The notes under the pieces were generated by a model, which worked only from the letters and a program-made list of their open reading frames with translations, made no database searches and was not told where the DNA came from. 64,000 bases of DNA from Saxidomus purpurata. Taxonomy: Eukaryota > Mollusca > Bivalvia > Venerida > Veneridae. Positions 1 through 11,479 of the stretch are shown here, piece after piece. The stretch lies in NCBI GenBank assembly GCA_022818135.1, contig JAFMSR010000031.1:558001-622000 (forward strand), given 5' to 3'. A program made the position numbers and the translations under genes. Numbering within the stretch: the stretch's first letter is position 1; the number at the start of each line of letters is the position of its first letter.

Positions 1-37
1 TGTATAAGAGGCAAACGTGTAAGCAAATTGCTAAAAA

Positions 38-975
38 TTAAACTAGATGCTCACGTGCAACATGTCGACCCCGCCAGCTGTCAAAAGGACTAACTCCTTA
101 CCAAATAGAGATAGGTCAAAATACACCTACATATTGTGTGTAACATGCATGTTGTACCACATAAAAGTAATCTTGATTATTCTCTACGGCGAGTAATAAA
201 ACAGTTGGAGGAGCGGTGGTGTAGAGGAGCGGTGGTGTAGAAGTTTAGGTGTCTGCCGCTCATCCCGTAGGTTGCGGGTTCGAGCCCTAACAAAGTCACG
301 ACCGTACCTCCTCATATGACACCAGTACTGGTTTTTCCAGGACGCGGACTCGAGAGTGACTCGATAAGCTCAAAGCTTTCTTCACAATCGAGCTAAAATA
401 AATTAGTATAAACCATAAACTAATAAAAATATTACAATGTAAGCTATTTATAGTAACAACAAAGGGAAGTAACTCTAAAAACAAAGGGTAGCTCATGGTG
501 GTGTCAAGTTACATCAAAATCCCTGGAGCCATGCATGAAGAAGAAATGCTGCAGACAAAGATATTCTTGAATTTGACCTTTCACCTAAAAGTGTGACCTT
601 GACCTTAGACCTAGGGACCCGATTCTTGCGCATGACACTCCGTCTCATGATGTCGAACATTTGTGCCAAGTAACATCAAAATCCTCTCATGCATAAAGAA
701 GAAATGCTCAAGACAGTCATTCTTGAGTTTGACCTTTAACCTCTAAGTGTGACCTTGACCTTAGACTTAGGGATCTCGTTCATGCGCATGCCAGTCTGTC
801 TCATGATGTTGAACATGTGTGCCAGGTTATTTAAGAATCCCTTGATCCATGGATAAGTTACAGCCCAGACAAACTAAACTCAGACGGACGCACGCTCGCA
901 AGGACGGACGCAAGCACATACACCGAACCATCATTTGGACACCTATATCGAGCTTTCATAAGCGGCTCGGCAAAA
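38..975 (+). repeat. Interspersed repeat with TGACCTTGACCTT motifs, copy 1
   Basis: This block matches 9537-10200 in order and sequence: a start around 'aaactagatg', the phrase 'cgccagctgtcaaaagga', then two diverged internal units of about 160-170 bp, then a tail rich in 'ggacgcacg' and ending near 'gcggctcg'. Each internal unit contains TGACCTTGACCTT (594-606 and 750-762). A SINE interrupts it at 207-420. I recall repeats of this type as common in bivalve genomes, but I cannot name the family. No coding potential is seen. Confidence 0.75.
207..420 (+). mobile_element. tRNA-derived SINE inserted in the interspersed repeat
   Basis: The head has an A-box-like stretch (ggtggtgtagaagtttaggtg) and a B box (GGTTCGAGCCC near 277-287), followed by a body that ends in an A/T-rich tail. 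The host repeat is interrupted exactly here: the uninterrupted copy near 9670 reads straight across. Imperfect 13-bp target duplications flank it (taataaaacagtt at 194-206 and taataaaaatatt at 421-433). The first 17 bp or so of the head (gaggagcggtggtgta) are tandemly doubled. The same body recurs at 1464-1594. Confidence 0.7.
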
Positions 976-2711
976 GTGGTTATCGGCAAAAATGGTTATG
1001 ATGTTTAACAAATATGTTGACTCAGTTATCAAAATGTACAGGATTTACAGTAGAGTGTCTACATAGTGTAGTAGGATTTGTTTAATGCAATTTATTTCTG
1101 TATTCAAGTAAAGTAATTTATTCAAACTTGTAATGTTTGCTAAATGTCAAATACTTTCAAGTAACTCAAAGTCATTTGCAATTTTTGATGAAGGAAATAG
1201 TTTAACTGTTTACCCCTGCAAAACTGTGTTCTTGTGTTTAGGAATAGTTGAATCTTCTAGGACATTATAAGAACAGTTCTTGGACATTAAATATATGTAA
1301 CCACAACCATTCTACACATCTATTAAAAAACATCTGTACTTGAACTGTTCTCATAGTTTCAACAGGGCAAGCTTTAATTACCGGTATCAAACATTTTTTA
1401 GTAACTATAGTATATCACTGATTTTTTATTTATGTCACTATTCTCAAACAATGACTTTTTGAAGGGAGCGGTGGTGTACGACTGTACCTTCTCATATGAC
1501 ACCAGTACTGGCTTTTACAGGAAGCGGACTCGAGAGTGACTCGATATTAGATTCAAGCTTTCTTCACAATTGAGTTAAATAAATTAGTATAAACTAATTT
1601 TTTCTAGCTCAAGGCTGATTCTGGCTGCCAGGCCATCATTTTGAAATAAAATCTTTTATCTTGTGTGATTTATTGTTATAATTTTATTTTTAATATTATT
1701 AAACTCCCTTAAGTGACAGATGTATTATCACAGGTATATAAACTTTGAGCAGCATTTTATAGATTCAAATCAAAATACTTACTCGATGTTTAAACTTTGT
1801 GTACTTAGTGAAATCCTAGACATTTCTAATTCTTTGAGACTCTTAAACATATCTGGACTTAAAATGTATGAATGACTGAACTGTTATTTAAAGAAAATAA
1901 AAGATTGTCATATTTTTACATATGTCTTACTTGGAACTTATTTAAAATGACTTTACCACTTGATATGTATTCAAAATTTCCCATAGAACAATACTTCTTC
2001 AGTTTAGTTTTTAAACTTCCAAAAATGATTTTCAATCAGAAACTTCCAAAAATAATTCTTCAATTCCAACTACAGCTCAGTCAACTGATTATGAAATACA
2101 GCTGTTAAAATGCATTTGAATAAAACTGAACAAATGGTGCGAATATAAAATAAAAAAGCGTCCCGCTGACCAATAGTTCTTCAGTATAGCCTGTCAATTT
2201 TGACCTTGAATATTGAATTACAGTAAGTATAAAATAAACTAATTACAGTAAGATCTTATTAAATTCATGGTTCAGTGCTCAAAATTGGACTATAGTGTAC
2301 TTTATGGTCACTTCGTCATATCTTTGTTATGTAATCTTGCATAATATACTGATAAGGGGGAAAGTGATGCAAAGGCTTAAGTAAGTGCCTAAGGCAATAA
2401 AACAACTTGAATAAGCTGTGGATTAATGAGGGACCAGCTTCACTTCTTAAAACAAGAGGATAAGATTAATTGTTCCAATGAATTATGGATACACTTGATG
2501 TCCTAAAACAGACCCATATCTACAACTGTTACAGTTCTCATTTGACTCTGAAAGCACTATACAGAAACCAGGTTTCTTGTTTAGGATAAATGGAGTGTAA
2601 TAAAAATAAGAATAACAGCCATGCTAATTAAGTGCCATGATAAAAAAGTTTAGAGTAAATTCAGTAACTCATATGTGTCTTTCCTTATGGATGTCTGCAA
2701 CGTTGTGTTCA
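976..2711. other. AT-rich stretch without a recognisable gene
   Basis: Apart from the truncated SINE at 1464-1594 I see no gene, RNA or clear repeat. The 78-codon open frame at 1872-2108 is AT-rich low-complexity sequence with no family resemblance. Confidence 0.5.
1464..1594 (+). mobile_element. Second copy of the same SINE with its head deleted
   Basis: Starts 'ggagcggtggtgta' and then jumps directly to 'cgactgtacc', matching the SINE at 207-420 with most of the tRNA head, including the B box, missing. The body (gacaccagtactggcttttacagg ... ctcgagagtgactcgat ... attagtataaact) matches the first copy closely. Loss of the internal promoter means this copy could not be transcribed by Pol III. 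Confidence 0.65.
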
Positions 2712-3736
2712 GATTTCAACGATTTTCTGAAAATCAACATATATCAAGGGGAACATATCACCATCAAAATAAAACCTTAAAAAAGGTACCTATCCAGGCT
2801 TTTTTTGGCGCTAGGCTTCAACAAACTATGTCACCATATTTGGGAATGCAAAAACATTATTAAGTCATAGTTAACCATCATTATCTCCTGTTTATTCCAT
2901 TAGGTAAAACCAATCATTTTTTATTACATGAATGTTGAAAAGAATGGTACTGTGATTAAAAATTACTAAAACAAATTGACTCGGAACAAATATTTGCCGA
3001 AATGAAAAATGTTAAAATTGAATTACCCCACCCACTTATTTTCAGAATGGCACTTCATTCGTGCCTATCGATGGCCTTTAAATCAGTGAAGGGATTACAA
3101 CGATTTTCTGAAAATCAACATACATCAAGGGGAACATATCACCATCAAAATAAAACCTTAAAAAAGGTACCTATCCAGGCTTTATTTGGCGCTAGGCTTC
3201 AACAAACTATGTCACCATATTTGGGAATGCAAAAACATTATTAAGTCATAGTTAACCATCATTATCTCCTGTTTATTCCATTAGGTAAAACCAATCATGT
3301 TTTATTACATGAATGTTGAAAATAATGGTACTGTGATTGAAAATCACTAAAAAAAATGACTCGGAACAAATATTTGCCGAAATGAAAAATGTTAAAATTG
3401 AATTACCCCACCCACTTATTTTCAGAATGGCACTTAATTCGTGCCTATCGATGTCCTTTAAATCAGTGAAGGGATTTCAACGATTTTCTGAAAATCAACA
3501 TATATCAAGGGGAACATATCACCATCAAAATAAAACCTTAAAAAAGGTACCTATCCAGGCTTTTTTTGGAATTAGGTTTCAACAAACTTTGTCACCATAT
3601 TTGGGAAATGCAAAAACATTATTAAGTTATAGTTAACCATCATTATCTCATGTTTATTCCATTACGTAAAACCAAACATTTTTTTATTACATGAATGTTG
3701 AAAATAATGGAACTATGATTGAAAATCACTAAAAAA
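2712..3736 (+). repeat. 381-bp tandem repeat, about 2.7 units
   Basis: The phrase 'gattttctgaaaatcaac' recurs at 2721, 3102 and 3482, a period of 381 then 380 bp. Each full unit carries the same landmarks: 'aaaaaaggtacctatccagg', 'catatttgggaatgc', 'agttaaccatcattatctc', 'accccacccacttattttc'. The open frames of 62-99 codons across the units arise from the repeat itself and show no protein family. It resembles satellite DNA. I do not recognise the family. Confidence 0.85.
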
Positions 3737-5181
3737 CAGAACAGTCAGTAATACATATAAATGATACATGTTTGCCAGGTTTAAAATGGTTTTCAAGAAA
3801 TGACTTCCAACTTTGAAAAACACTTTCACAATCTTCTATAAATTTATGGTATATTATGACCATCTAGGGATGAATGTCACACAGTTTCTGTAATTTGTCC
3901 CATTTTTTCAGCAATCCCTCCATTTCACTATATACTAATACTCTCATGTTCACCTGGAAATTAAATACATTCCCCTGTTACATGCAATTGAGATCATATT
4001 ATTTGCATTTTGATTAAATAAAATAATGCTTTTAATTGATCTTTAATAGAAACAAAGTATAACATTATTCAAATAAAAAAATGGTTTTGCATAATTTGCA
4101 CTACTCATTTACAACAACAATCCTAAGTCTTTTTGACTTTAGTGTTGAATGGACATGCTGGAGTTACAGATGAAAATGTATGGTGAAGTTATTGAGAAAT
4201 AGCAACAGTGTTTGAAGATGTTTTTAGATAAGATTGTGTGTAAGATAGCTTACTGGTTAACTTTCAAATTATGTTCCTGAGTCAGTTTGATAAATATATG
4301 CCTTCACTAAAATAAAACCATTCAGGTTCATTACATCTAAAGAATTGGTTACTGAGGTATGTGAGCAAGTTAGAACTGCTTACTCTGACTGTCCATGGAG
4401 TTTGATCAGTCTACAGTCTGCTATTCAGTTCTCTTTCCATTTTAATCACATTGTCCTAGAATACTACTTTATACAACCCTGACAAAACTTCTTGTTTAAT
4501 GCAAGTATGTTGGGTACACATTAGGTGTCTGTATAGTTGTTATTCATGAAATGAAGGCACATGAATTGAATATACTAAGCCTGTTTTGTTTGTTTAGAAA
4601 GACATGCAATTCTTACCTATTAAATTTAGCCATATTGCATACCAAGCAAACAGATCATTAGTTCAGTCCAGCTGCATTGTCAATATGCATCTAAAAACAA
4701 ATGTATAAACAAAAGTAAATATAATCCCATAATTTTGAAAATTTGAAGATGAAACTCTCTGTATGTATCAGATACTGACATTACAAAAGTAAATACCAAT
4801 TTGTATTCTGAGACCATACACATATGATCAATCATGAGTAATAGTGACACAAAAGTATCTTATAAAGATCTGCTATTGAATGCTGTTTATGTACTTTTTA
4901 ACATGTAAGTACTTTCAATCCTTACATATGCATGTATTCATCTGTAAAAAGACAATACAGTTTGTGTATGAGAATAACTGCAGTTTACAAAGAAGTAGAT
5001 GTGTATTGCAAAATGTGATATAATGGCATAATAGGGTTATTGTGTCAGCCAATTATCCTTAAAACTCAAAATCTCAAGATATCATACCATGGTATTAAAA
5101 AAATTCAATTGTTATAGAGTTTTATTAAAAAAGCACTGTTGGGAGTATTTGAAACCCTTGCAGACCATAAAAAATAAATAC
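3737..5181. other. AT-rich non-coding stretch
   Basis: No gene, RNA or repeat is recognised. If the candidate minus-strand host gene is real, this lies in its downstream introns or flank. Confidence 0.45.
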
Positions 5182-5313
5182 CTGATGTGCATTTTGTGTA
5201 CATGTATCTTGCATCTACAGGTGGACATTCAGCTGTATTGTGAATTTTAAATGTACACTCTGCTGCTTTCCAAGTACACTGACTTTCATCTATCAAGTGA
5301 AATAGCTGAGTTC
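5182..5313 (-). CDS. Putative Cys-rich exon of a minus-strand host gene
   Basis: On the minus strand a pyrimidine-rich acceptor (ttttcttttacag) precedes position 5313 and a donor (atcag/gtattt) follows 5182. The 132-bp interval is open in one frame with split codons at both ends. It encodes about 43 residues with four cysteines, including CTW, ECTF, ECPP and KCTS contexts. This is compatible with an extracellular disulphide-rich domain, but I do not recognise the family. It lies downstream of the putative first exon at 6531-6578. Reading it as an exon is inference from splice signals alone. Confidence 0.33.
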
Positions 5314-5499
5314 CTGTAAAAGAAAAAGATATAAAACTGCATACATTTTCCTGCCATTTTATAAAAATATGTAACAGAGTATGAGACTACCTAGCAAGTA
5401 TTGAGAAACAATGTTTGGCAAAAACTATGCAAGTTAGAATTCAAAAGCAGATCTGAATCATAAATTCACTTTTTCATTTGTTGTACAATGTATTTAAAT

Positions 5500-5698
5500 A
5501 AAGAAAGAAGAAGGACATAATACATGTAGTATCACATGTAGCTCTGTCAACAGTATCTTGTCCTTCAGCACATAAGCAAACAAATGGCATTTCCTTGGTG
5601 TCTTAACCAATATTGGCCCAACTTGTTGAGGCTGATGGAGACAATGCACCCATTGTAAGTAGTTGTTTTCAGCATCTGGTCTGCATAGTGGGCTGCCT
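5500..5698 (-). CDS. Possible further exon of the same host gene
   Basis: A strong acceptor-like sequence (ttttcattttctttag) ends just before 5698 on the minus strand. One frame then stays open for about 65 codons, to roughly 5500, starting around PLCRPDAENNYLQWVHC. The donor is unclear, and a second frame is open for about 43 codons, so the phase cannot be fixed. The protein family is not recognised. It may belong with the exon at 5182-5313. Confidence 0.22.
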
Positions 5699-5699
5699 A

Positions 5700-6088
5700 A
5701 AGAAAATGAAAAATCTATAAAGATAATGTCACAATTAAAGTATACTTAGTGACTGTGAACTCAATTTGATATTAGTTCATTAAGCTTGGAAGCCCAGGGA
5801 ACAATCACCAGTTCATGAACCAGAATTTATGGCAAGATTTTGTACTAGACGTAGTGTGCACATGCATACATTTTTACTTTAAAGTTTGATTCTTAACAAC
5901 TAATTCCTCTACAAACAGTGTCATGCATCTTTGGTGTAGGTAGGTCATATGCAATATGTTTACTAGAATCTACAACTTTAGAACAAGCAGTTTATATACC
6001 ATGGTGTTTACTGCAACCACAAGAAGCCTTTTCAGATTTAGTAACAAAGTATTTTATCATCCTCAAATGCATCTCTTTAGCTTTGAAC

Positions 6089-6119
<31 letters not shown>

Positions 6120-6530
6120 CTATCACCATCACTCTGCATCAACAGCAGTATAGTTATAATTATATGTAATAGAATACACACATGATATGTTATTATCATT
6201 ATGATATTTCCATGGGCTAAAGTAAATAGCTAAATTAGTCCAACAGTAAGGCTGTTGAAATTCCTTATCAACCAGGCATCCACTACAGCACAGGTTGTAA
6301 GTCCTCGGCAGGATAAGAAAATGTTTTTGAAATCATTATTCCTGGCTTATTTTCCAAGGTCTAGAATAAAATATATCTACGGTATATTTGAATTTATGTG
6401 ATCAATATAACTTGGTTGCTATCAACAGACCGTTGTTTCATGATTCATCGGTGTCAGTTTTACTTCCGGGTCTAATTATATCGAAAAAGTGATCTTATTC
6501 TCTAATAACAAGTGAGAAATAAATACTTAC
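5700..6530. other. Probable intron sequence with a short ATC microsatellite
   Basis: Lies between the candidate exon at 5500-5698 and the first-exon donor at 6530. It holds a short (ATC)n run at 6092-6119. A minus-strand frame at about 6295-6135 contains CCSGCLVDKEFQQPYC, which looks cysteine-rich and could be part of another exon, but I could not find a convincing pair of splice sites. Confidence 0.3.
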
Positions 6531-6578
6531 GTAACTGGAAGGTGATACAAACACATCCAGCGTCAACATCAACAACAT
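6531..6578 (-). CDS. Putative first coding exon of a host gene
   Basis: On the minus strand an ATG at 6578 opens a 16-codon exon, MLLMLTLDVFVSPSSY, ending at a perfect donor (AGTTAC/GTAAGTATT, GT at 6530-6529). The start is hydrophobic and could be part of a signal peptide, which would fit the cysteine-rich candidate exons downstream. A CRE-like TGACGTCA and a TATA-like motif lie just upstream. The second assembly copy begins inside this exon (20694-20712), so its downstream part is lost there. A coding exon is plausible but unproven. The product is unknown. Confidence 0.4.
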
Positions 6579-6604
6579 AAATGCGTATCTAACCTTTTAA
6601 ACCG

Positions 6605-6672
6605 CTTTATAAAACAAAAGTTTTTAGCACTTTGAGTTTGACTTTCGCGGAAATACACCGTTTATGACGTCA
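6605..6672 (-). promoter_or_regulatory. Candidate promoter of the host gene: CRE plus TATA-like motif
   Basis: The palindrome TGACGTCA, the consensus CREB/ATF site, lies at 6665-6672. On the minus strand TTTTATAAA lies at 6614-6606, about 30 bp upstream of the candidate ATG at 6578. If that TATA box were used the 5' UTR would be almost absent, so transcription may start further upstream. Both motifs recur in copy B (about 20740-20806). Confidence 0.35.
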
Positions 6673-7212
6673 TCGGTACTCCGCAGATTAATCAATAACT
6701 TGTGATATTTGAAACGTAATAGGTTGTACACCACGAAATGAGACTCATTGGTGATTACTGCATGTAAAACAGTGAAATAAAGTAGCGACCTATACTTTTT
6801 GAAAGTTTACAGATAATTGTTTCAGTGGTTAGCTATTTTACGACATTTGCTCACTTCCGATAGTTAGCGCATGTGCAGAACAACGTAGCAGACATCCCTA
6901 ATAGAGAAACATGTAAATGATGAGTGTGCATTCAGATATTAAAAGTTAGGTCTTGACCTGATCTCTTTTTGTGAGATCAGTGCTCAGACAAATAGAAAAA
7001 AATGTAGGTTAAAGCCACATATTTGTATAATGACAATTATGTTCCCTTCGAAAAGCAAGAAGTACTATGTAATCAAGATAGGTGACTTTCCACCATGTCC
7101 ATACTCTACTTTTTTCTAATATCTTTTTAATGAAAATGACAGCTATCAGAACTGCAGCATTTTGTTGAAAATCCCAAGTTCTTTAAAAATGCCAGACATT
7201 AATTTCTGCCTT

Positions 7213-8567
7213 TAATAATAATAATAATGATAATCTTTATTTATAGAAGGTAACTCATTAAGTCTATATGTTTAAAACAAAACTTATCTAACATGAGGCC
7301 TTCTTACAAAATACATAGTATAAACAAAACAACAATAACAAGTTACGAGATTGATTTGAGCAGAACTAAATTCAAAAGCTATAACACATTCACACTGTGT
7401 TAAGGTAAAGTCAACGATCTGGATTCTCCATATAAATTATTTATGAGAAGTTTGAAAAATGAAGATTTGAAATGCTTTAAGGTTTTACTGTTTCTTGTTC
7501 TTACGGGAATCTTATTCCAGATACACATTCCTGAATATTCAAATGTTTTCTTTAAGTATTGTGATTGCGGTGTGGAGCTTGTAAGATCTCTATTTGTCGC
7601 GGACCGCAAAGCGTAGATTTTATTTTCGGACTTTCTGATTAATTTACAAAAATAGTCGGGGGGCTAGCTTGTTAACGGCCTTGTATACAAGAACGCCTAT
7701 GTGGTACTTAAATCGTACATCTAATGGCAACCAGGACAGTTGTTTAAACATGGTGTATGAAGGAGTTCTAAATGGAAGCTGTAAGATTATTCTAGCAGAT
7801 CTTTTTTGCAGTTTCGATAATTTGTAAATATTTGTTTGACTACAATTCCCCCATATATTGAAGCAATAATCAAACACTGGTAGAATATAGGAATTGTAAT
7901 AAATCTTTTTTATGTCATTTGTCAAATATCGTGATATCCTTTTAAAAAGGTTCAATTTAACATTTATTTTACGACAAACTTCCTTTATTTGATAGTTCCA
8001 GTCCAAAGATCGATCTACAATTAATCCAAGAAGTTTCTGCTTTTCAACGTTTTGTATCATGTTATTACTAAGGAAAATGTTCAAAAGTTTAGTATGCCCG
8101 AGCTTACATTTTGAACCTAACAACATACAAGTAGTTTTCAAAGGGTTAAGGGCCATGTTATTAAAATCACACCAGCGCTGAATGTAGTTAAGGTCTTCCT
8201 GCAAATTATGTTCTATAGTCGATACATTTTTGCCAAAACTGTATAAAGTGGAATCATCTGCATACATATCAAGATTTGTATATTTTACTATCAAAGGCAG
8301 ATCATTTACAAAAATTAAAAACAACAAAGGACCTAATATCGACCCTTGGGGAACTCCTGTTTTAACATCCAGTGTGCTAGATACATTTTGTCCAATTTTA
8401 ACATATTGTTTCCTGCATTGTAAATATGACTTAAACCATGATATTGCATTTTCACTGAAATGATACAATTTTAATTTGTACAACAATATGTCATGATCAA
8501 CTAGATCAAAGGCCTTTTTAAGATCATTTTTCTGATTCAAATGCAGACTATGATAAAAATCTGTCAC
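7213..8567 (-). pseudogene. 5'-truncated LINE, reverse transcriptase frameshifted (copy A)
   Basis: Minus-strand non-LTR reverse transcriptase. The RT part of 8567-7644 shows motif A (DLKKAFDLVDHD), motif B (GVPQGSILGPLLF) and the catalytic motif YADD, followed by the usual thumb and C-terminal region. A run of six G near 7657 (five in copy B) shifts the frame, so the last 69 codons are read separately at 7609-7400. The 3' end carries an (ATT)n tail, seen as 'aataataataatgataatc' from 7215, as in CR1/Jockey-like LINEs. Sequence upstream of motif A is missing: neither endonuclease nor ORF1 is present. The clade assignment is tentative. Confidence 0.85.
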
Positions 8568-9536
8568 TTAATTGTGATCTTATTCAACAGTGAACGCTAT
8601 TTATAAGCAAATAGGTCTTGTTTAATAATCAACATAAAATCAAGTCCAAAATGTACAGGGTGACTGCATGTTTATTGAATTTAGGGGTTTAAAAGCTGCG
8701 GACAACACACACAGTTAACGAAACCTAAAGCAATATGCAATAAGACCGTCACTTAAATAAAGACTGTTTCAGAAAATATCAAGTATATTTTTGGTACATT
8801 AACCTAATATCACTGGCACTGGACACTAAATCAACAGAAAAGTAAAGGACATACGGGTAACTTTGTTTATAACGTACTTATTGAGACTTCTAATCATTAT
8901 CCGGAGTTTGTTATATCCATATAACATTTTCATAAGAAAAGTAAAATAAAGGAAGAATCTCTGGCAGAGAATAAGATATATTCCTTGTATCAAGATTTTC
9001 GCTATATCCACAGTCTTACAAACAAATTTTACTATAAATCAAATATCATTTCTTTAATAAAATATCATAAAAACCGGGAATACACAAAATGTAATAAACA
9101 GTTTTAAGAAAAACATTTAGCACTAATTTCTGTGTATGCTCTTTAAGAATGGCGTTGATTAATGCTATTTTACATTGAAAGGAACAGTCATTCCAAAAAT
9201 ATCCTGTCTGGCCGGTCAGGGAGAGAGGGATAAAATGTACATGTCGCCATGCAATCCTTCTATAAATGGCTTCCCTCCATCGTTTCGAAAACAAATTTCA
9301 GTACATGTTTATTTACATGTACATAGGTACATGTACATAATGACAGAACGTATGCATTGGCAAAGTCAGCAGGGAGGGTCGAGTTAGAGAACCAGACCCT
9401 TTCATTCTAACAAGTGGGGGCAATTGAAATTGCAAGTGAAAATCTATCAGAAACTTTTCACCCATGTATAGCTATTTCATTGTTCATCCAAGGTCCGCAT
9501 AGAAAAACTTGTTAGTGTAAAGTAATCTGCCATCAT
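8568..9536. other. No recognisable gene
   Basis: Open frames at 8826-9011, 9046-9294 and 9175-9387 overlap on opposite strands and show no known domain. The stretch repeats at 22702-23670 without informative differences. Confidence 0.5.
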
Positions 9537-10200
9537 ATTTAAACTAGATGTCCACGTGCAACATGTCGAGCCGCCAGCTGTCAAAAGGATTAACTGCTTA
9601 CCAAGTAGAGATAGATCAAAATACACCTTAATATTGTATGTAAAGTGGTCTCGATTTTTCTCTACGGCCAGTAATAAAAAAGTTACAATATAAGCTATTT
9701 ATAGTAACAACAAAAGGAAGTAATTCTAAAAACAAGGGTAGCTCATGGTGGTGAATATTTGTTCCAAGTTACATCAAAATCCCCGGAGCCATGCATGAAG
9801 AAGAACTGCTGCAGACAAAGATATTCTTGAATTTGACCTTTAACCTCTAAGTGTGACCTTGACCTTAGACCTAGGGACCTGGTTCTTGCACATGACACTC
9901 TTTCTCATGGTGGTGAACATTTGTGCCAGATAACATCAAAATCCCTCCATGCATGAAGAAGAAATGGTACAGACAATGTCATTCTTGAATTATTCTTGTA
10001 TCTGACCTTCGGCCTCTAAGTGTGACCTTGACCTTGGACTTAGGAACCTGGTTCTTGACACTCCGTCTCATGGTGGGGTGAACATTTGTACCAAGTTATT
10101 GAAGAATCCCTTAATCCATTGAGAAGTTACAGCCCGGACAAACTAAAATCGCACGGACGGATGCACGACGGACGCACGCATGCACGCAAGCGGCTCGAAA
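9537..10200 (+). repeat. Interspersed repeat with TGACCTTGACCTT motifs, copy 2
   Basis: Matches 38-975 without the SINE, and so shows the uninterrupted structure. TGACCTTGACCTT occurs at 9854-9866 and 10023-10035, once per internal unit. The end is rich in 'cggacgcacg'. It repeats at 23671-24334 in copy B. Confidence 0.75.
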
Positions 10201-10570
10201 AAAAGTAATTTTTTGATGAAAATTTGATTTAAATTGCTTCTTAGAAAAAGGCGCTTGTTGGTTAACAGAGGAGTATTTTTTACATGTTTTATTAACCATA
10301 AAGTCCCTGTGTCAAAATCACATGGTTATTTCATTGTCAATATATACCAACAAAAATGCTTTAAATTTGCATTAGTGCATAAAATTGTTAAATACTGCAA
10401 TGTACTGCTGTTTCTCTTCCTCAACTGTAACCAACCAGTTTGAGCACCCAGAAAGAAAAGCCTGGCAGTGACGGTCAATTTTTTATGACAGCCTTAATGT
10501 TGTATAAACATGTTGCAGTTTTGTTGATGAAAGCTTTATAATAATAATGTCATGTAATTACTTATGTCGC

Positions 10571-11311
10571 TTAAAGAGGCACTCCCTACATCTGGCAGAT
10601 TGTATTCTCAAATCAAAGATTATGTGTTCAATGAAAAACGCAAAATGATAAATAAATACAATTTTAAAGAAGAACCTATGGCGAAAAATGCCTCATTTTA
10701 CCACAATTAATCAATAAAGAGGTGTTCTGTAATAAATCGCATCCACCCATTTATTGTACAAAAACAACTCTACATAGATTATTGAATTGTTAACTGTACT
10801 GCAGTATATTTTAAACCGCTGATTTTATCGATAATAACTGGAAATGCATAGCTGAGTTTTTTAGGTTGAGTTGTAATACTTCTAAAGATTCTATTATTTA
10901 TGTTTTGGAGGTTTTCAGTTTGTCATCAGATAAAGGGTATGTCTCTTTAAAGGGGCACTCCCTACACCTAGCAGATTATATTCTCGAAACATAGATTATT
11001 TGTTCAATGAACGTAAATTGATAAATAAATATCAAAGAAGAACCTAAGGCGAAGACTGCCTCGTTTTACCACGAGTAGGCTTTCTGTAATAAATTGCATC
11101 CATCCATTAATTGTACAACAACAACACTACATAGATTATTGAACGGTGTCCGGTACTGCAGTATATTTTGAACCGCTGATTTTATCGATATGACTGGGAA
11201 TGCATGTAGCTACAACTTTTAGGTTAAGTTATGATACTTCCAAAGATTCTATTATTTATGTTTTAGAGGTTATTAATAGTTTGACATAAGTTAAAGGGTA
11301 TGCCCCTTTAA
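10571..11311 (+). repeat. Two adjacent ~370-bp TTAA-ended repeats (MITE-like)
   Basis: Unit 1 starts TTAAAGAGGCACTCCCTACA at 10571. Unit 2 starts TTAAAGGGGCACTCCCTACA at 10947. Unit 2 ends in TATGCCCCTTTAA at 11311, giving short inverted ends of about 11 bp. Internal landmarks are shared: 'tctacatagattattgaa', 'ctgcagtatatttt', 'aaccgctgattttatcgat' and 'attctattatttatgtttt'. The units share one TTAA at their junction. The arrangement suggests non-autonomous DNA transposons with a TTAA target, one inserted beside the other. No transposase is seen. Confidence 0.65.
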
Positions 11312-11479
11312 TCCCAGTTCATCCCCAATATTGGCTCTATGGTTGCGGCCATCTTGGATTCAGTTACACCACGTCAGTAACATTATGGCATAAACACACA
11401 AATTAAAAATTTTAATAAAATAGTTATGAAGAAAATCAATAAAATGAAAAAAGGTGTCTTAATATTAATGCTCATCTAT

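Noticed and set aside
2675..3636. Small protein genes in the 381-bp repeat
   Set aside because: The frames simply repeat with the tandem unit and start at different points in each unit.
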